Below, piece after piece: positions 8,815 to 17,388 of a DNA stretch of 64,000 bases. Each line of letters starts with the position of its first letter. Positions within the stretch are counted from its first letter, which is position 1. The position numbers and the translations under genes were made by a program. The notes under the pieces are model-generated. The model did not search any database and had not been told where the DNA came from. It saw only the letters and a list, made by a program, of their open reading frames with translations. Location of the stretch: positions 1-64,000 of the forward strand of contig JALWQH010000020.1 in the NCBI GenBank assembly GCA_027083135.1, read 5' to 3'. Source of the stretch: Desulfurococcales archaeon (GTDB lineage: Archaea > Thermoproteota > Thermoprotei_A > Sulfolobales > WAQK01).

Positions 8815-9492
8815 TTAGCTCCCCTTAACTATCCCTATAGATTCCCCGCAGAGCACGATTATAGTATCTGGGATTAGGGAGAGGCGGCTGCATAGCCTTA
8901 ATAATATCCCTATCTTTTCGGCTTGGAAAGCTAGGGTTCTCCATGGTGAGAGCGTGGAGCACGTTATCCATATTCTACCTCTTTTTCTAAGAGCCTGGGA
9001 AGCCATGATCAATATGCTTCGCACTACTCTTAGATCTCTGCCTCCGCACCATAGGTTATCTAGTGGATCCCTAGGCTCCAGGGGGAGGTATGGGGGGTTA
9101 ATTAGGGCTGAGTCGAAGGGAGCGTAGCTCATAGCTCTGCGCCACGAGTGGGTGAAAACCGTTTTGCCTTCAAGCTTGTTGATCCTTGCATTAAGCCTTG
9201 CAGTAGCTACTGGCAGCTTAGACTCATCGTATCCTACGGCTATCTCGACTTCGGGAAGCCTTGCTGCGAGCAATGCTAATACCCCTGTGCCTGTACCTAT
9301 ATCAATTACTCTGCCCTCAGGATGCATGGTTCTTGCAAGCATAAGTGTTGAGCCTGTGAGGAGGGGGTTGAAGACTCCTCGGGGAACATAGAGTTTCAGG
9401 CCTTCAAATGAGATAACCCTGCCTCCCATAGCCTTATGGTAGGCTCTAAGCATTCTGCGGCTTAGCAGCGCTCTAAGCCTCCTGCCAGTCAA
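8815..9492 (-). CDS. HemK/PrmC-like class I methyltransferase
   Basis: A 225-residue SAM-dependent methyltransferase. Motif I is RVIDIGTGTGVLALLA (about residue 68), and the NPPYLP motif (about residue 137) is the signature of amino-methyltransferases acting on glutamine, adenine or similar groups. Size and NPPY context resemble archaeal HemK2/Mtq2-type enzymes that methylate release factor aRF1, usually with Trm112. The substrate is inferred, not shown. The start is TTG at 9492, preceded by an AGGT-like ribosome-binding site. The HtpX gene is divergent upstream with about 90 bp between them. Confidence 0.8.
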   Translation of the reverse strand: MTGRRLRALLSRRMLRAYHKAMGGRVISFEGLKLYVPRGVFNPLLTGSTLMLARTMHPEGRVIDIGTGTGVLALLAARLPEVEIAVGYDESKLPVATARLNARINKLEGKTVFTHSWRRAMSYAPFDSALINPPYLPLEPRDPLDNLWCGGRDLRVVRSILIMASQALRKRGRIWITCSTLSPWRTLAFQAEKIGILLRLCSRLSLIPDTIIVLCGESIGIVKGS

Positions 9493-9582
9493 CCTGCATC
9501 AATCATGCCTAGAGTATTCATGGATAAATAGCGGTATGCCGGCAAACCAATATTATCCTCCTCTATATTAGCTAGCATAAGG

Positions 9583-10698
9583 GTGATAGGCATGCTGTGG
9601 CTACTCATATCGCCTATAGCTCTCCTCGTGGAGGGCGTGATGTTCGCGTTGATATTAGGGATAATCGCTGTGCTTGCCCCCAGGCTGATGAGAGGGGAGC
9701 CTAGGAGCCTCTGGGGTCTGAGAGCATCCATGATTATGACGGCGCTAGCGGTGACTGCTGGCAGTTTAGGCGTATTATACTTGGCTCTAAGCTATCTTGG
9801 AGCAACAGGCTTCGGGTTGAACATGCTCTTAGTGCTGGTGGTATTATTCATGCTTGCCCAGTGGCTCTTCTCACCAATGATCATAAACGCCGCGTATAGG
9901 GTGAGGGATGCCGAGGATCCATGGCTAATTGCAACCGTTGAGAGGCTTGCGAGAAACACTGGTCTCTCAAAGGCTCCCAGAGTAGTTATAGCTGACACCC
10001 CTATGCCCAACGCCTTCGCCTATGGGAGCCCGATAACAGGGAACTTCGTCGCTGTTACTAGGGGGCTGCTTAGACTGATGCCCAAAGAGGAGATCGCAGC
10101 AGTCCTCGGCCACGAGCTAGGCCATCTGAGGCACAGGGATGTAGCCGTCATACTGGCCCTAGGCCTCCTCCCAACAGCCATATACTTCCTGGGACGCATG
10201 ATGGTGGAGCTTAGCTGGTGGACTGGGATGGGTGGAGACAGGGAGAATGACAGCTCCCCCCTGCTGCTTCTAGCCATAGGGGCTGGGCTAGTGGCTGCAG
10301 GCATAGTCTTCCACTTCCTCGTCACGCATTTCAGCAGGCTCCGCGAATACTATGCTGACTCGAATTCAGCTAGGGTTATGGGTAGTCCTAGGCCTCTTCA
10401 GAGGGCTCTGGCCAGGCTCCACCTAGCCTACACTGATGATAGGCTTAAGGCTGAACTCAAGAAGAATAGCGCTGTTTCAACACTATTCATAGTCAACTAT
10501 CTTATAGATGCCTTCGGCTCAAGATTCTATGTGCCTGGCAGCGGGATAAGCATCAGCCGCGACATAGATAGTGTTGTAGAGGAGCTTAAGCATGCTAAGG
10601 TGAACGCGCTGCAGGAGCTGTTCTCCACTCATCCGCCTATTCCGAAGAGGCTGAGATTCCTTGACAGGCTGGCTGCTAGGAGGGAGGCTTGGACATAA
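9583..10698 (+). CDS. htpX: HtpX-like M48 metalloprotease
   Basis: A 371-residue membrane zinc protease. Two hydrophobic pairs flank the catalytic core. The HExxH motif is visible in VLGHELGHLRHRD (about residue 185), and the third ligand Glu lies in LREYYADSNSAR (about residue 257), as in HtpX. The family degrades damaged membrane proteins. The start is either GTG at 9583 or ATG at 9592, three codons later. Its stop overlaps the start of the next gene (TAATG), so the two are translationally coupled. Confidence 0.9.
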   Translation: MIGMLWLLISPIALLVEGVMFALILGIIAVLAPRLMRGEPRSLWGLRASMIMTALAVTAGSLGVLYLALSYLGATGFGLNMLLVLVVLFMLAQWLFSPMIINAAYRVRDAEDPWLIATVERLARNTGLSKAPRVVIADTPMPNAFAYGSPITGNFVAVTRGLLRLMPKEEIAAVLGHELGHLRHRDVAVILALGLLPTAIYFLGRMMVELSWWTGMGGDRENDSSPLLLLAIGAGLVAAGIVFHFLVTHFSRLREYYADSNSARVMGSPRPLQRALARLHLAYTDDRLKAELKKNSAVSTLFIVNYLIDAFGSRFYVPGSGISISRDIDSVVEELKHAKVNALQELFSTHPPIPKRLRFLDRLAARREAWT

Positions 10699-11420
10699 TG
10701 TCTAAGCCCAGGATAAGTGTTTCAAGCCCCTCTATTCTCCCCCTAATGCTCTATAGGGATAAGGGGTTTCAGGTAGCCTTAGGGCTCACATTGGAGCAGC
10801 CTAGGATAAGGATAGGGGAGGGGAGAATACTGTCCGAGGGGGATCCAGGCCTCCTCGGAAGAGAATTAACGATTATTTCAAGCATTATTGCAGAGATGCT
10901 TAGGGAGGAGGAGATTGTACCAGTATATGAGGCGGCTAGGCGTGGAGGCCTTAAGGGTTGGAGGGGATCCCTGGCTGCAGCAGGGTTTGCATACGGAGGC
11001 CTCCTAATGATTGCTGGGAAGCCAGGAGAGCTTCAGCCAGTTATCTCCAGGTTCCACCTCCCCTCCACGATGAGGATTGTCATAGCTGATCTTCCCTGCA
11101 GGCCTCCGGGGAGAAGAGGGGTCAAGGTGATCATGAAAGCCTTATCCAGGGTGTCCATTAAGGATCTAAAAGGCTTTCTAAGAACGCTTAGAGAGGCGGA
11201 GAATGCGAGGCTTGCTAAATGCGATATGCTGAAAGGCCTCCTAGAGGAACTCGGCGACAATGTTGTTGCAGGGGTATCCCCTACAGGATTATTATATGTG
11301 ATGGGGGAGGAACTGGATATGTGTAGGCTGGGTGAGATCCTCCTAGGCCTCGGAGTTGCAGGAGGATCAATTATAACTAACCCGCAGAACTATGGTGCGA
11401 GAGTCGAAGCCTCTATTTAG
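10698..11420 (+). CDS. Divergent GHMP-fold protein, beta-RFAP-synthase-like
   Basis: A 240-residue protein of uncertain function. The ATG at 10698 overlaps the TAA of htpX and is preferred over an upstream TTG. The opening (SVSSPSILPLML...GFQVALGLTLEQPRI) and the middle segment GLKGWRGSLAAAGFAYGGLLMIAG follow the order seen in beta-ribofuranosylaminobenzene 5'-phosphate synthases, GHMP-superfamily enzymes of methanopterin synthesis. However, the usual Gly/Ser-rich phosphate loop (GSGTQ-like) is not visible and the protein is shorter than that family. It may be a paralogue with another substrate or no catalytic role. This assignment rests on pattern resemblance only. Confidence 0.5.
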   Translation: MSKPRISVSSPSILPLMLYRDKGFQVALGLTLEQPRIRIGEGRILSEGDPGLLGRELTIISSIIAEMLREEEIVPVYEAARRGGLKGWRGSLAAAGFAYGGLLMIAGKPGELQPVISRFHLPSTMRIVIADLPCRPPGRRGVKVIMKALSRVSIKDLKGFLRTLREAENARLAKCDMLKGLLEELGDNVVAGVSPTGLLYVMGEELDMCRLGEILLGLGVAGGSIITNPQNYGARVEASI

Positions 11421-11591
11421 CCTGGAGAATTCTTGAAAGCTGGTTCTCCTTAAGGCTGGCTGTAAGAAGCCTGAACTAATGCATCAGGGTGCCATAAGCT
11501 ACGTATAATTAGGCATTCCCGTAGGAGAAGCCGATTTAGATCAGGGTTTCCTCTTAGTTTCCAGGGCACTTAAATTACACGGCTTAGAAAT

Positions 11592-12968
11592 TCAATCTAT
11601 TACTCTTTGCAGCCATGTTTTCCTAATGGTCCAGAGAAAGGCTAGTAGGCCTGCCCCTATGTTGCTTAGAGCCATGCCTAGGTATATTCCGAGGGGCCCT
11701 AAGCCGAGGTTGTATGCTAGTATTATGCTTAGCCCTATTCTAAGAACCCAGAGCCTGATCACCGATATGGCTGCATAGGTTTTCGTATGGCCTGAGCCAT
11801 TGGCGACTGCTCCGCCTATGAAGAATAATCCGAAGAAAGGTATGCTCCACACAAATACGCTCAGCATTCTTGAACCCTCTCTTAGGACGTCGGGCTCATT
11901 GACGAATAATGCGACGAGGGGGGCTCTGCCGGCAAATATTAGTGCTGCTCCCAGGCCCAGTACTCCTGCTGTAAGCGCCATGGATTTACGCGTGATCTCC
12001 CATGACCTGTCGTACTGCTGGGCCCCTATGTTCTGTCCAACCATTATTGATGTGGCTCTCATTAACCCCCATGTAAACGATTGTATTATATCCACTATAC
12101 GTACAGCTACACCGTATGCTGCGACAACTGTTGATCCGAACCTTGAGACTATTGACATCATAACTGTGAATCCCAGGCTAGTTGAGGACCGCTGGATCGC
12201 TAGGGGTGTCCCGATGCTGAAGACCTTTCTAAGCCACCATCCCTCGATTCTCAGGTCCCTTAGCCTAAGGCTTATTCCATGGAATCCTGCGAACAGGAGG
12301 TATAGGCCTATGGCCGAGGCAATCATTCTTGAAAATATTGTGGCTAGCGCCGCTCCTCTCACCTCGAGTCTAGGAGCCCCCAGCAATCCGAAGATCAGGA
12401 TTGGATCAAGGCCTATGTTAACCACTGCTGTTACAACCTGGATTTTCATAGGTGTCACAGTGTCTCCTATGGCGCTTGAAGCCATGTTGAATGCGAAGAA
12501 GGCGAATGCGAACGGTATGCCTGCAAATATTATTCTAGCGTATCCTAGGGCCAGCGGATATATGTCTGGAGGCACCCCCATTAGTCTGAGGAGATAGGAT
12601 GCTGTTAGGAATCCAGCCACACTTAAGCCTGACGCCATGAGAAGCGTGAAGCCTAGGAGCTGGCCTATGCTTCTCCTAGCCATCTCATAGTTCCCATCCC
12701 CATAATACTGGGATATGAGGGAGAGGCCGGCCATAGCATAGCCCATTCCAACAGAGTATAGGAACATTATGAGAGGCCATACAACTGTGGGTGCGCCGAA
12801 CGCCGCTTTACCCAGCCTGCCAAGCCACACAGCATCTATTAGGTTATAGGAGACGTTGACGAGATTGCCAATCACCACTGGCCAGGCAAGCCACAGCAGC
12901 GTTCCCAAAACGCTGCCCTTCAGTATCCTCTCCCGCCACGGGTTGCCCGACAAGCCGTAAACCTGCAT
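11592..12968 (-). CDS. MATE-family efflux transporter
   Basis: A 458-residue protein with about 12 hydrophobic segments in two homologous halves, each starting with the MatE pattern (LAWPVVIGNLVNVSYNLIDA near residue 25; IGTPLAIQRSSTSLGFTVMM near residue 250). MATE proteins export cationic drugs or metabolites using a sodium or proton gradient. The start is ATG at 12968. A perfect palindrome containing an A/T-rich core lies 13 bp upstream of this start, and a divergent PadR-like regulator follows, which suggests repression of this exporter by that regulator. An archaeal TATA box at the palindrome centre would give an essentially leaderless mRNA. Confidence 0.93.
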   Translation of the reverse strand: MQVYGLSGNPWRERILKGSVLGTLLWLAWPVVIGNLVNVSYNLIDAVWLGRLGKAAFGAPTVVWPLIMFLYSVGMGYAMAGLSLISQYYGDGNYEMARRSIGQLLGFTLLMASGLSVAGFLTASYLLRLMGVPPDIYPLALGYARIIFAGIPFAFAFFAFNMASSAIGDTVTPMKIQVVTAVVNIGLDPILIFGLLGAPRLEVRGAALATIFSRMIASAIGLYLLFAGFHGISLRLRDLRIEGWWLRKVFSIGTPLAIQRSSTSLGFTVMMSIVSRFGSTVVAAYGVAVRIVDIIQSFTWGLMRATSIMVGQNIGAQQYDRSWEITRKSMALTAGVLGLGAALIFAGRAPLVALFVNEPDVLREGSRMLSVFVWSIPFFGLFFIGGAVANGSGHTKTYAAISVIRLWVLRIGLSIILAYNLGLGPLGIYLGMALSNIGAGLLAFLWTIRKTWLQRVID

Positions 12969-12981
12969 TCACTGAGAATAC

Positions 12982-13009
12982 ATTTCCACTAAATATATTT
13001 AGTGGAAAT
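12982..13009. promoter_or_regulatory. Perfect 28-bp palindrome, candidate PadR operator
   Basis: The half-site ATTTCCACTAAATA at 12982-12995 is followed by its exact reverse complement to 13009. The centre (AAATATATTT, 12991-13000) also looks like a TATA box placed about 27 bp before the MATE start at 12968. GAATAC occurs just left of the palindrome (12976-12981), and an 11-bp inverted repeat GTATT-G-AATAC lies at 13013-13023. A repressor bound here would block both divergent promoters. Confidence 0.7.
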
Positions 13010-13039
13010 ACAGTATTGAATACATAAATAAAACGTGGT

Positions 13040-13477
13040 GTGAGGGAGTTGGCTAGGAGGAGCAGGCTTGCATGGGTTAAGGCTGCGCTGCTTGCCTACG
13101 GCGTTGTTAAGGGGGAGTTCTACGGCTATGAAGCATATAAGCTGTTCATAGAGGCTGGAGGCGAGAAGTGGAAGCCAAGTGTAGGCACGATCTATAAGAT
13201 GCTGGCTGAAATGGTTGAGGAAGGACTTCTCGAGCGGAGGGGTTCCTGGAAGACTCCTAGGAGAATGGTGTATTATTATAAGGTGACCAGTAAGGGTGTT
13301 GAAACATACGTGGAGAAGGCGTTACGTTATGCTGATAAGACTGCCTTCTGGCTTGCACTCGTAGTGGAGTCCCTAGTCAAGCTTGAAGAGCGGGGATACA
13401 GTACTCCTAGAAGCGTGGTGGATAAGCTTAGGAGACTGTGCTCCGCAGCCTCCCTCCTAGGAGACGGGGAAAAATAA
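13040..13477 (+). CDS. PadR-like winged-helix transcriptional regulator
   Basis: A 145-residue protein matching the PadR pattern: an N-terminal winged helix with AALLAYGVVKGEFYGYEAYK, WKPSVGTIYKMLAEMVEEGLL and the wing GSWKTPRRMVYYYKVTSKG, followed by a helical tail (about 90-145) that would dimerise. PadR-family proteins typically repress an adjacent exporter and themselves. It diverges from the MATE gene across a 71-bp spacer that holds a perfect palindrome. The start is GTG at 13040. CapA-like gene follows 36 bp downstream on the same strand and may be co-transcribed. Confidence 0.85.
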   Translation: MRELARRSRLAWVKAALLAYGVVKGEFYGYEAYKLFIEAGGEKWKPSVGTIYKMLAEMVEEGLLERRGSWKTPRRMVYYYKVTSKGVETYVEKALRYADKTAFWLALVVESLVKLEERGYSTPRSVVDKLRRLCSAASLLGDGEK

Positions 13478-13513
13478 AATGATGCGGTATATGGATGCTC
13501 GGAGGGCTGTGGC

Positions 13514-14800
13514 ATGCAGGCTTTAAGCCTAGTATTCACAGGGGATTCCTTCATAACTGCAAGGCTATCCTCCTGGAGGGATACAGGGTTTAGGAGGCTG
13601 GTCTCTATTCTCAGGTCAAGCGACCTGTCCTTCACAAACCTGGAGGTATTGATAAATGACTTTGAGGGCACACCTGCAGCGTATAGTGGAGGCACATATG
13701 CTGCTGCAAGGGGTTTTGTCGCGGATGAGCTTAAATGGATGGGCTTCAGCCTCGTGTCGAGGGCCAATAACCACGCCATGGATTACGGCGTCGAGGGGAT
13801 GAGGCGCACCGACTATCATCTCAGCCGCGTAGGCTTATCATGGTCAGGTGTAGGCATGAATTTAGGGGAGGCTAGAAGCCCAGCCTACCTGGATGTATCT
13901 GGAATGAGGGTATCACTAGTATCAGCTACAACATCCTTTCCCCCAGGCTCGGAGGCAGGGGAGCAGCGGCCTGATATGAGGGGGAGGCCGGGTGTCAATG
14001 CAATAAGGGTTAGGATAGTATACCAGGTCTCAGAGCACACGGCAGCGCTGCTTAGAAGAGTGGCAGGCAGGCTGGGCTTAAAGATTCACGGTAAGAAGGA
14101 GTTCATGCTCTTCGACCGGAGGTTCAGGGTAGGCGGCGAGGATAGGGTTTACATGGAGCCTGTGGAGAGGGATGTGGAGGCGAATCTACGCCAAGTATCA
14201 TCGGCTAGCAGGCAGTCGGATATAGTTCTCTTCTCACTGCACTCCCATCAAGCTGTGGGGCCTGCTGAGAGCACGCCGGATTTCCTGAGAAGCATGGCTC
14301 ACAGGATCATTGATTCAGGCGCCTCGGCGTTCGTAGGTCATGGGCCACACGTGCTGAGAGGATTAGAGATCTATAGGGGGAGGCCCGTAATGTACAGTCT
14401 CGGCAACCTCATCTTCCAGAACGACCTGGTTGAGAGGCAGCCCTGGGACCTCTACTATAGGTTCGGCCTCGGATTAGATGCTACTCCAGCAGACCTATAT
14501 GATGCTAGAGAGAAGGGCTCTGAGGAGATGAGACTTAGGGGGTTTAACTGGTTCACGCATGGGTGGCGCTACTGGGTGACGGTTGCTGTTAAAGCAGAGT
14601 TCGACGTTGACGGTGAGGCTAAGAGCATATATCTTTACCCCATAGCCCTTACTTGGAGGACTCCTAGAAGCAGGCGTGGCAGGCCTAGGCTTGCTAGAGG
14701 CAGGGCTGCTAGAAGAATCCTCGAGCATGTGGAGAGACTCTCCAAGCCTCTTGGAACAGAGCTGAGGATAAATGAGGGATACGCGGAGATCTTGTTCTAA
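13514..14800 (+). CDS. CapA-family metallophosphatase-like protein
   Basis: A 428-residue protein of the CapA (poly-gamma-glutamate synthesis) branch of the calcineurin-like fold. The family pattern is visible: [12 protein letters not shown] at the start, [28 protein letters not shown] (Asn-His motif, about residue 90), [12 protein letters not shown] and [13 protein letters not shown] with YSLGNLIFQ (about residues 270-305). No signal peptide is present, unlike many bacterial CapA proteins. The biochemical role in archaea is not established. An insertion of about 60 residues (about 170-230) separates the two halves. It lies between the PadR regulator and ribH. Confidence 0.82.
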   Translation: MQALSLVFTGDSFITARLSSWRDTGFRRLVSILRSSDLSFTNLEVLINDFEGTPAAYSGGTYAAARGFVADELKWMGFSLVSRANNHAMDYGVEGMRRTDYHLSRVGLSWSGVGMNLGEARSPAYLDVSGMRVSLVSATTSFPPGSEAGEQRPDMRGRPGVNAIRVRIVYQVSEHTAALLRRVAGRLGLKIHGKKEFMLFDRRFRVGGEDRVYMEPVERDVEANLRQVSSASRQSDIVLFSLHSHQAVGPAESTPDFLRSMAHRIIDSGASAFVGHGPHVLRGLEIYRGRPVMYSLGNLIFQNDLVERQPWDLYYRFGLGLDATPADLYDAREKGSEEMRLRGFNWFTHGWRYWVTVAVKAEFDVDGEAKSIYLYPIALTWRTPRSRRGRPRLARGRAARRILEHVERLSKPLGTELRINEGYAEILF

Positions 14801-14853
14801 GCCTCTTCAGACTACATGTATATATATGCTTGGGCTTAAAGGATGAGGCGGGT

Positions 14854-15315
14854 GTGATCCAGGTGATCAGGCTCGGCATAGTGGTAGCCGAGTTCAACTA
14901 TGATGTAACATCCCTTATGCTTGAGAAGGCTTTGAGCCATGCAGGTTTCCTTGGAGCCAAGGTCACCTATGTGGTTAAGGTTCCTGGAAGCTTCGATATA
15001 CCGTTCATGGTTAAACTCTTGTTAGAGAAGCCTGACGTAGATGCTGTTGTGACCCTGGGAGCTGTGATCCAGGGTGCTACAAGGCATGATGAGGTTGTGG
15101 CCCATCAGGCTGCAAGGAAGATACTTGACCTAGGCTTAGAGTACGGGAAGCCCGTGTCGCTTGGAATAATAGGTCCAGGGGCGTCTAGGATGCAGGCATT
15201 GGAGCGCATAGATGATTATGCTAGGAGGGCTGTTGAAGCCGCAGTTAAGATGGCCCGTAGGGCACGGGAGCTGAGGGAGGCTGTGCCTGGAGAGGAGCCT
15301 GTCAGCATAGGATGA
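14854..15315 (+). CDS. ribH: 6,7-dimethyl-8-ribityllumazine synthase
   Basis: A protein of about 153 residues that condenses 5-amino-6-ribitylaminouracil with dihydroxybutanone phosphate, the penultimate step of riboflavin synthesis. Family landmarks: [13 protein letters not shown] at the N-terminus, [32 protein letters not shown] with the catalytic His, and a C-terminal helix. The reading frame is open from a TTG at 14830, but archaeal RibH usually begins a few residues before the GIVVAEF motif, so GTG 14854 or GTG 14863 is more likely. The next gene, GTP cyclohydrolase III, starts 15 bp after the stop, making a flavin-precursor operon. Confidence 0.92.
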   Translation: MIQVIRLGIVVAEFNYDVTSLMLEKALSHAGFLGAKVTYVVKVPGSFDIPFMVKLLLEKPDVDAVVTLGAVIQGATRHDEVVAHQAARKILDLGLEYGKPVSLGIIGPGASRMQALERIDDYARRAVEAAVKMARRARELREAVPGEEPVSIG

Positions 15316-15330
15316 CAGAGTGTATGAGCC

Positions 15331-16050
15331 TTGATTTATACCAGGATAGCTGTATTGGAGCAGGTGGGGTATAGGGAGTGGACTGAGAGCCTGGGATCAG
15401 ATAGGGAGTGGCTTATCCAGGAGACACAGTCTCACCTATACCACGGCCTCCAAGAGGAAGCAGCGGAGATCGGCGCTTTCGTGCTTCCCCTCAGATACGA
15501 CTATATGATAATGCTTGCAAGCAGCTTAAGCATGGGGGAGCATGAGAGGCTGTTGAGGAGGGCTTCCAGCCTCAGCCCCGTGCCTGTTCGAATGGCCTCC
15601 TCCTGTGCTTTAACCCCCCTACGCGCGGAGGCTAGGTCTTCATCCAGGCTTAGGAAGCTGGCTCCAGGGACCTACGGTTACTCTAGATGCCCTGGCCCGG
15701 AGGCTATAGCTGTGGCGCACATAGATGTCAATGACTTCACATTCATAACGCTCAGCACGTCAACCTATAAGGCCTTCTGGCATGTCAGGAAGCTTCTACT
15801 AAGACTCCACTCTATTCTAGCTAGGCGTGGAGGAATAGTAAGCTATCTTGGCGGAGATAACGTTATAGCTGTGCTTCCAGTCGATGAGGCTGAAACAATG
15901 ATAGGGGAAATACTGGACGAGGAGCTTAAGGCTGGGATAGGTGTGGCCAGCAGGGCTAGAGAAGCTCTAAGACTAGCCGCCGCGGCTCTCGATAATATCA
16001 GGAAGAGCAGGGTTAAGGGGAAAAGAATGGTTTCTCTGGGAGGAGTTTAG
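15331..16050 (+). CDS. GTP cyclohydrolase III
   Basis: A 239-residue enzyme that opens GTP to the formylated pyrimidine intermediate that feeds archaeal riboflavin and deazaflavin synthesis. Family landmarks are the two metal/catalytic motifs of this cyclase-like fold: AHIDVNDFTFI (about residue 130) and SYLGGDNVIAVLP (about residue 172), then LKAGIGVASRAREALRLA. Length agrees with the family. The start is TTG at 15331; the ribH stop is 15 bp upstream. The N-terminal half (about 1-120) is the duplicated, more divergent domain. The operon pairing with ribH strongly supports the assignment. Confidence 0.88.
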   Translation: MIYTRIAVLEQVGYREWTESLGSDREWLIQETQSHLYHGLQEEAAEIGAFVLPLRYDYMIMLASSLSMGEHERLLRRASSLSPVPVRMASSCALTPLRAEARSSSRLRKLAPGTYGYSRCPGPEAIAVAHIDVNDFTFITLSTSTYKAFWHVRKLLLRLHSILARRGGIVSYLGGDNVIAVLPVDEAETMIGEILDEELKAGIGVASRAREALRLAAAALDNIRKSRVKGKRMVSLGGV

Positions 16051-16068
16051 GAGGACTTCAGGCCTGGA

Positions 16069-16407
16069 TTAAAGGCTGCTGAGCACTTCTCTAAGAGCCT
16101 CCTTCACAGTCTTGTTCTGCCCTGAAACGGTTACGACCTTTATTCCCACCTCTGAGAGCACTGCCATAGAGTTGGGGCCTATGTTACCCCCTACAGCTAC
16201 GTCGACCCCCTCATCTATGAGCTTCTGAGCAGCCTTGACGCCTGCACCGCTCGCAGCAGAGGCTCCCGGATTCCTCACAACTTTCACGTTCCTGATCTCC
16301 CCGTTTCCACCGACCTCCACTATAGTGAAGGTCTCACATCTCCCAAACCTAGTTGACACTGGGGCGTCAAGCCCCCCGCTACCCTCAGTGGCGAACCCTA
16401 TTCTCAC
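16069..16407 (-). CDS. NifX/NifB-type dinitrogenase cofactor-family protein
   Basis: A 112-residue single-domain protein of the family found in NifX, NafY and the C-terminus of NifB. Its pattern runs RIGFATEGSGGLDAPVSTRF, then FTIVEV, DVAVGGNIGPNSMAVL and VVTVSG. In nitrogenase systems these domains carry iron-sulfur or FeMo cofactor precursors; stand-alone archaeal copies have no proven role. It is the last gene of an operon with two MinD-ferredoxin ATPases (31-bp gap), which suggests a role in metal-cofactor handling. No other nitrogenase gene is nearby. The start is GTG at 16407. Confidence 0.85.
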   Translation of the reverse strand: MRIGFATEGSGGLDAPVSTRFGRCETFTIVEVGGNGEIRNVKVVRNPGASAASGAGVKAAQKLIDEGVDVAVGGNIGPNSMAVLSEVGIKVVTVSGQNKTVKEALREVLSSL

Positions 16408-16437
16408 TTCCAGCCACCCCTTGATACCGTATCCGGC

Positions 16438-17388
16438 TTAATTATTACTAGGTTTGTATGGCTCGGGTTTCCTCGGCCTATGCTTAACGAACCATGATGC
16501 CCAGTTCCTCAGGATATTTTCAATTTTGCCCGCTATTTCCAGTAGGGCCTTGCTTGCAGGTGAGTCGGGATATGCTTCTATTAGGGGTTGGGCCTCAGCC
16601 ATGGATCTGGGGACAGCGTCGTCATACGGTATTTTTCCAAGAAGATGGATGTTGTTCTCCCCAGCATATTCAGCGAGCCTCTCACTGTACTCAGGGTTCA
16701 CATCATACTTGTTGATCACGAGCATTGCCGGCATCATGAAGTGTCTTGTCAATGCATGTATGCGTTTAAGGTCGCTTAGACTTGCAGGGGTGGGTTCCGC
16801 AACGAGGATTGCCGCATGTGCTCCTGCAAGCGATGATATTACCTGGCATCCTATGCCTGCCGCGGAGTCGAGTATTATGACTGAGCTGTCTGAGGCCAGG
16901 CTTCTGGCAATATTCTTCACCTCTGTGACTATTTTACCTGAGTTCGGCCTGCCTGCATAGAGCCTCGCGCCTACTAGGGGGAACCCGTAGCTTGTAGTAG
17001 TCCACCTCAGCTTCCCCCTAGTGCTTCTCCTCCTACGTATAGCCTTCTCAGGGCATACTAGTATACAGGTGACGCATCCCTCGCATACCACCTGGTTGAC
17101 CCTGTAATGCCCATCTACTAGCTCTATGGCGTTATAGCTGCATGCATCGGCGCATAGCCCACAGTCCGTGCACTTGTCCCGCAGGATCTCGGCTACAAAC
17201 CCCTCCTCATACTCCTTCTCATTGCTCCACTCCGTGTTTCCCAGCACTAGGTGGAGGTTAGGCGCCTCGGCATCAGCGTCGGCTGCAACTATGCTCCACC
17301 CCTTTCTATGCAGGTATAAGGCTAGGGTGGCTGACAGCGTGCTCTTACCTACTCCTCCCTTACCGCTAGCTACGGCTAGCTCGATCAT
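16438..17388 (-). CDS. MinD-superfamily P-loop ATPase with ferredoxin insert (second copy)
   Basis: A 316-residue ParA/MinD-type ATPase: deviant Walker A GKGGVGKSTLSA at residues 10-21, and VIILDSAAGIG as the Walker B region. Two [4Fe-4S] ferredoxin motifs are inserted at about residues 73-115: CTDCGLCADAC and CEGCVTCILVC. Such proteins are thought to couple ATP hydrolysis to iron-sulfur or redox partners. ATG start overlaps the stop of the upstream paralogue by 4 bp (ATGA), so the pair is translationally coupled and could form a heterodimer. A basic C-terminal tail (HRPRKPEPYK) is specific to this copy. Confidence 0.88.
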   Translation of the reverse strand: MIELAVASGKGGVGKSTLSATLALYLHRKGWSIVAADADAEAPNLHLVLGNTEWSNEKEYEEGFVAEILRDKCTDCGLCADACSYNAIELVDGHYRVNQVVCEGCVTCILVCPEKAIRRRRSTRGKLRWTTTSYGFPLVGARLYAGRPNSGKIVTEVKNIARSLASDSSVIILDSAAGIGCQVISSLAGAHAAILVAEPTPASLSDLKRIHALTRHFMMPAMLVINKYDVNPEYSERLAEYAGENNIHLLGKIPYDDAVPRSMAEAQPLIEAYPDSPASKALLEIAGKIENILRNWASWFVKHRPRKPEPYKPSNN

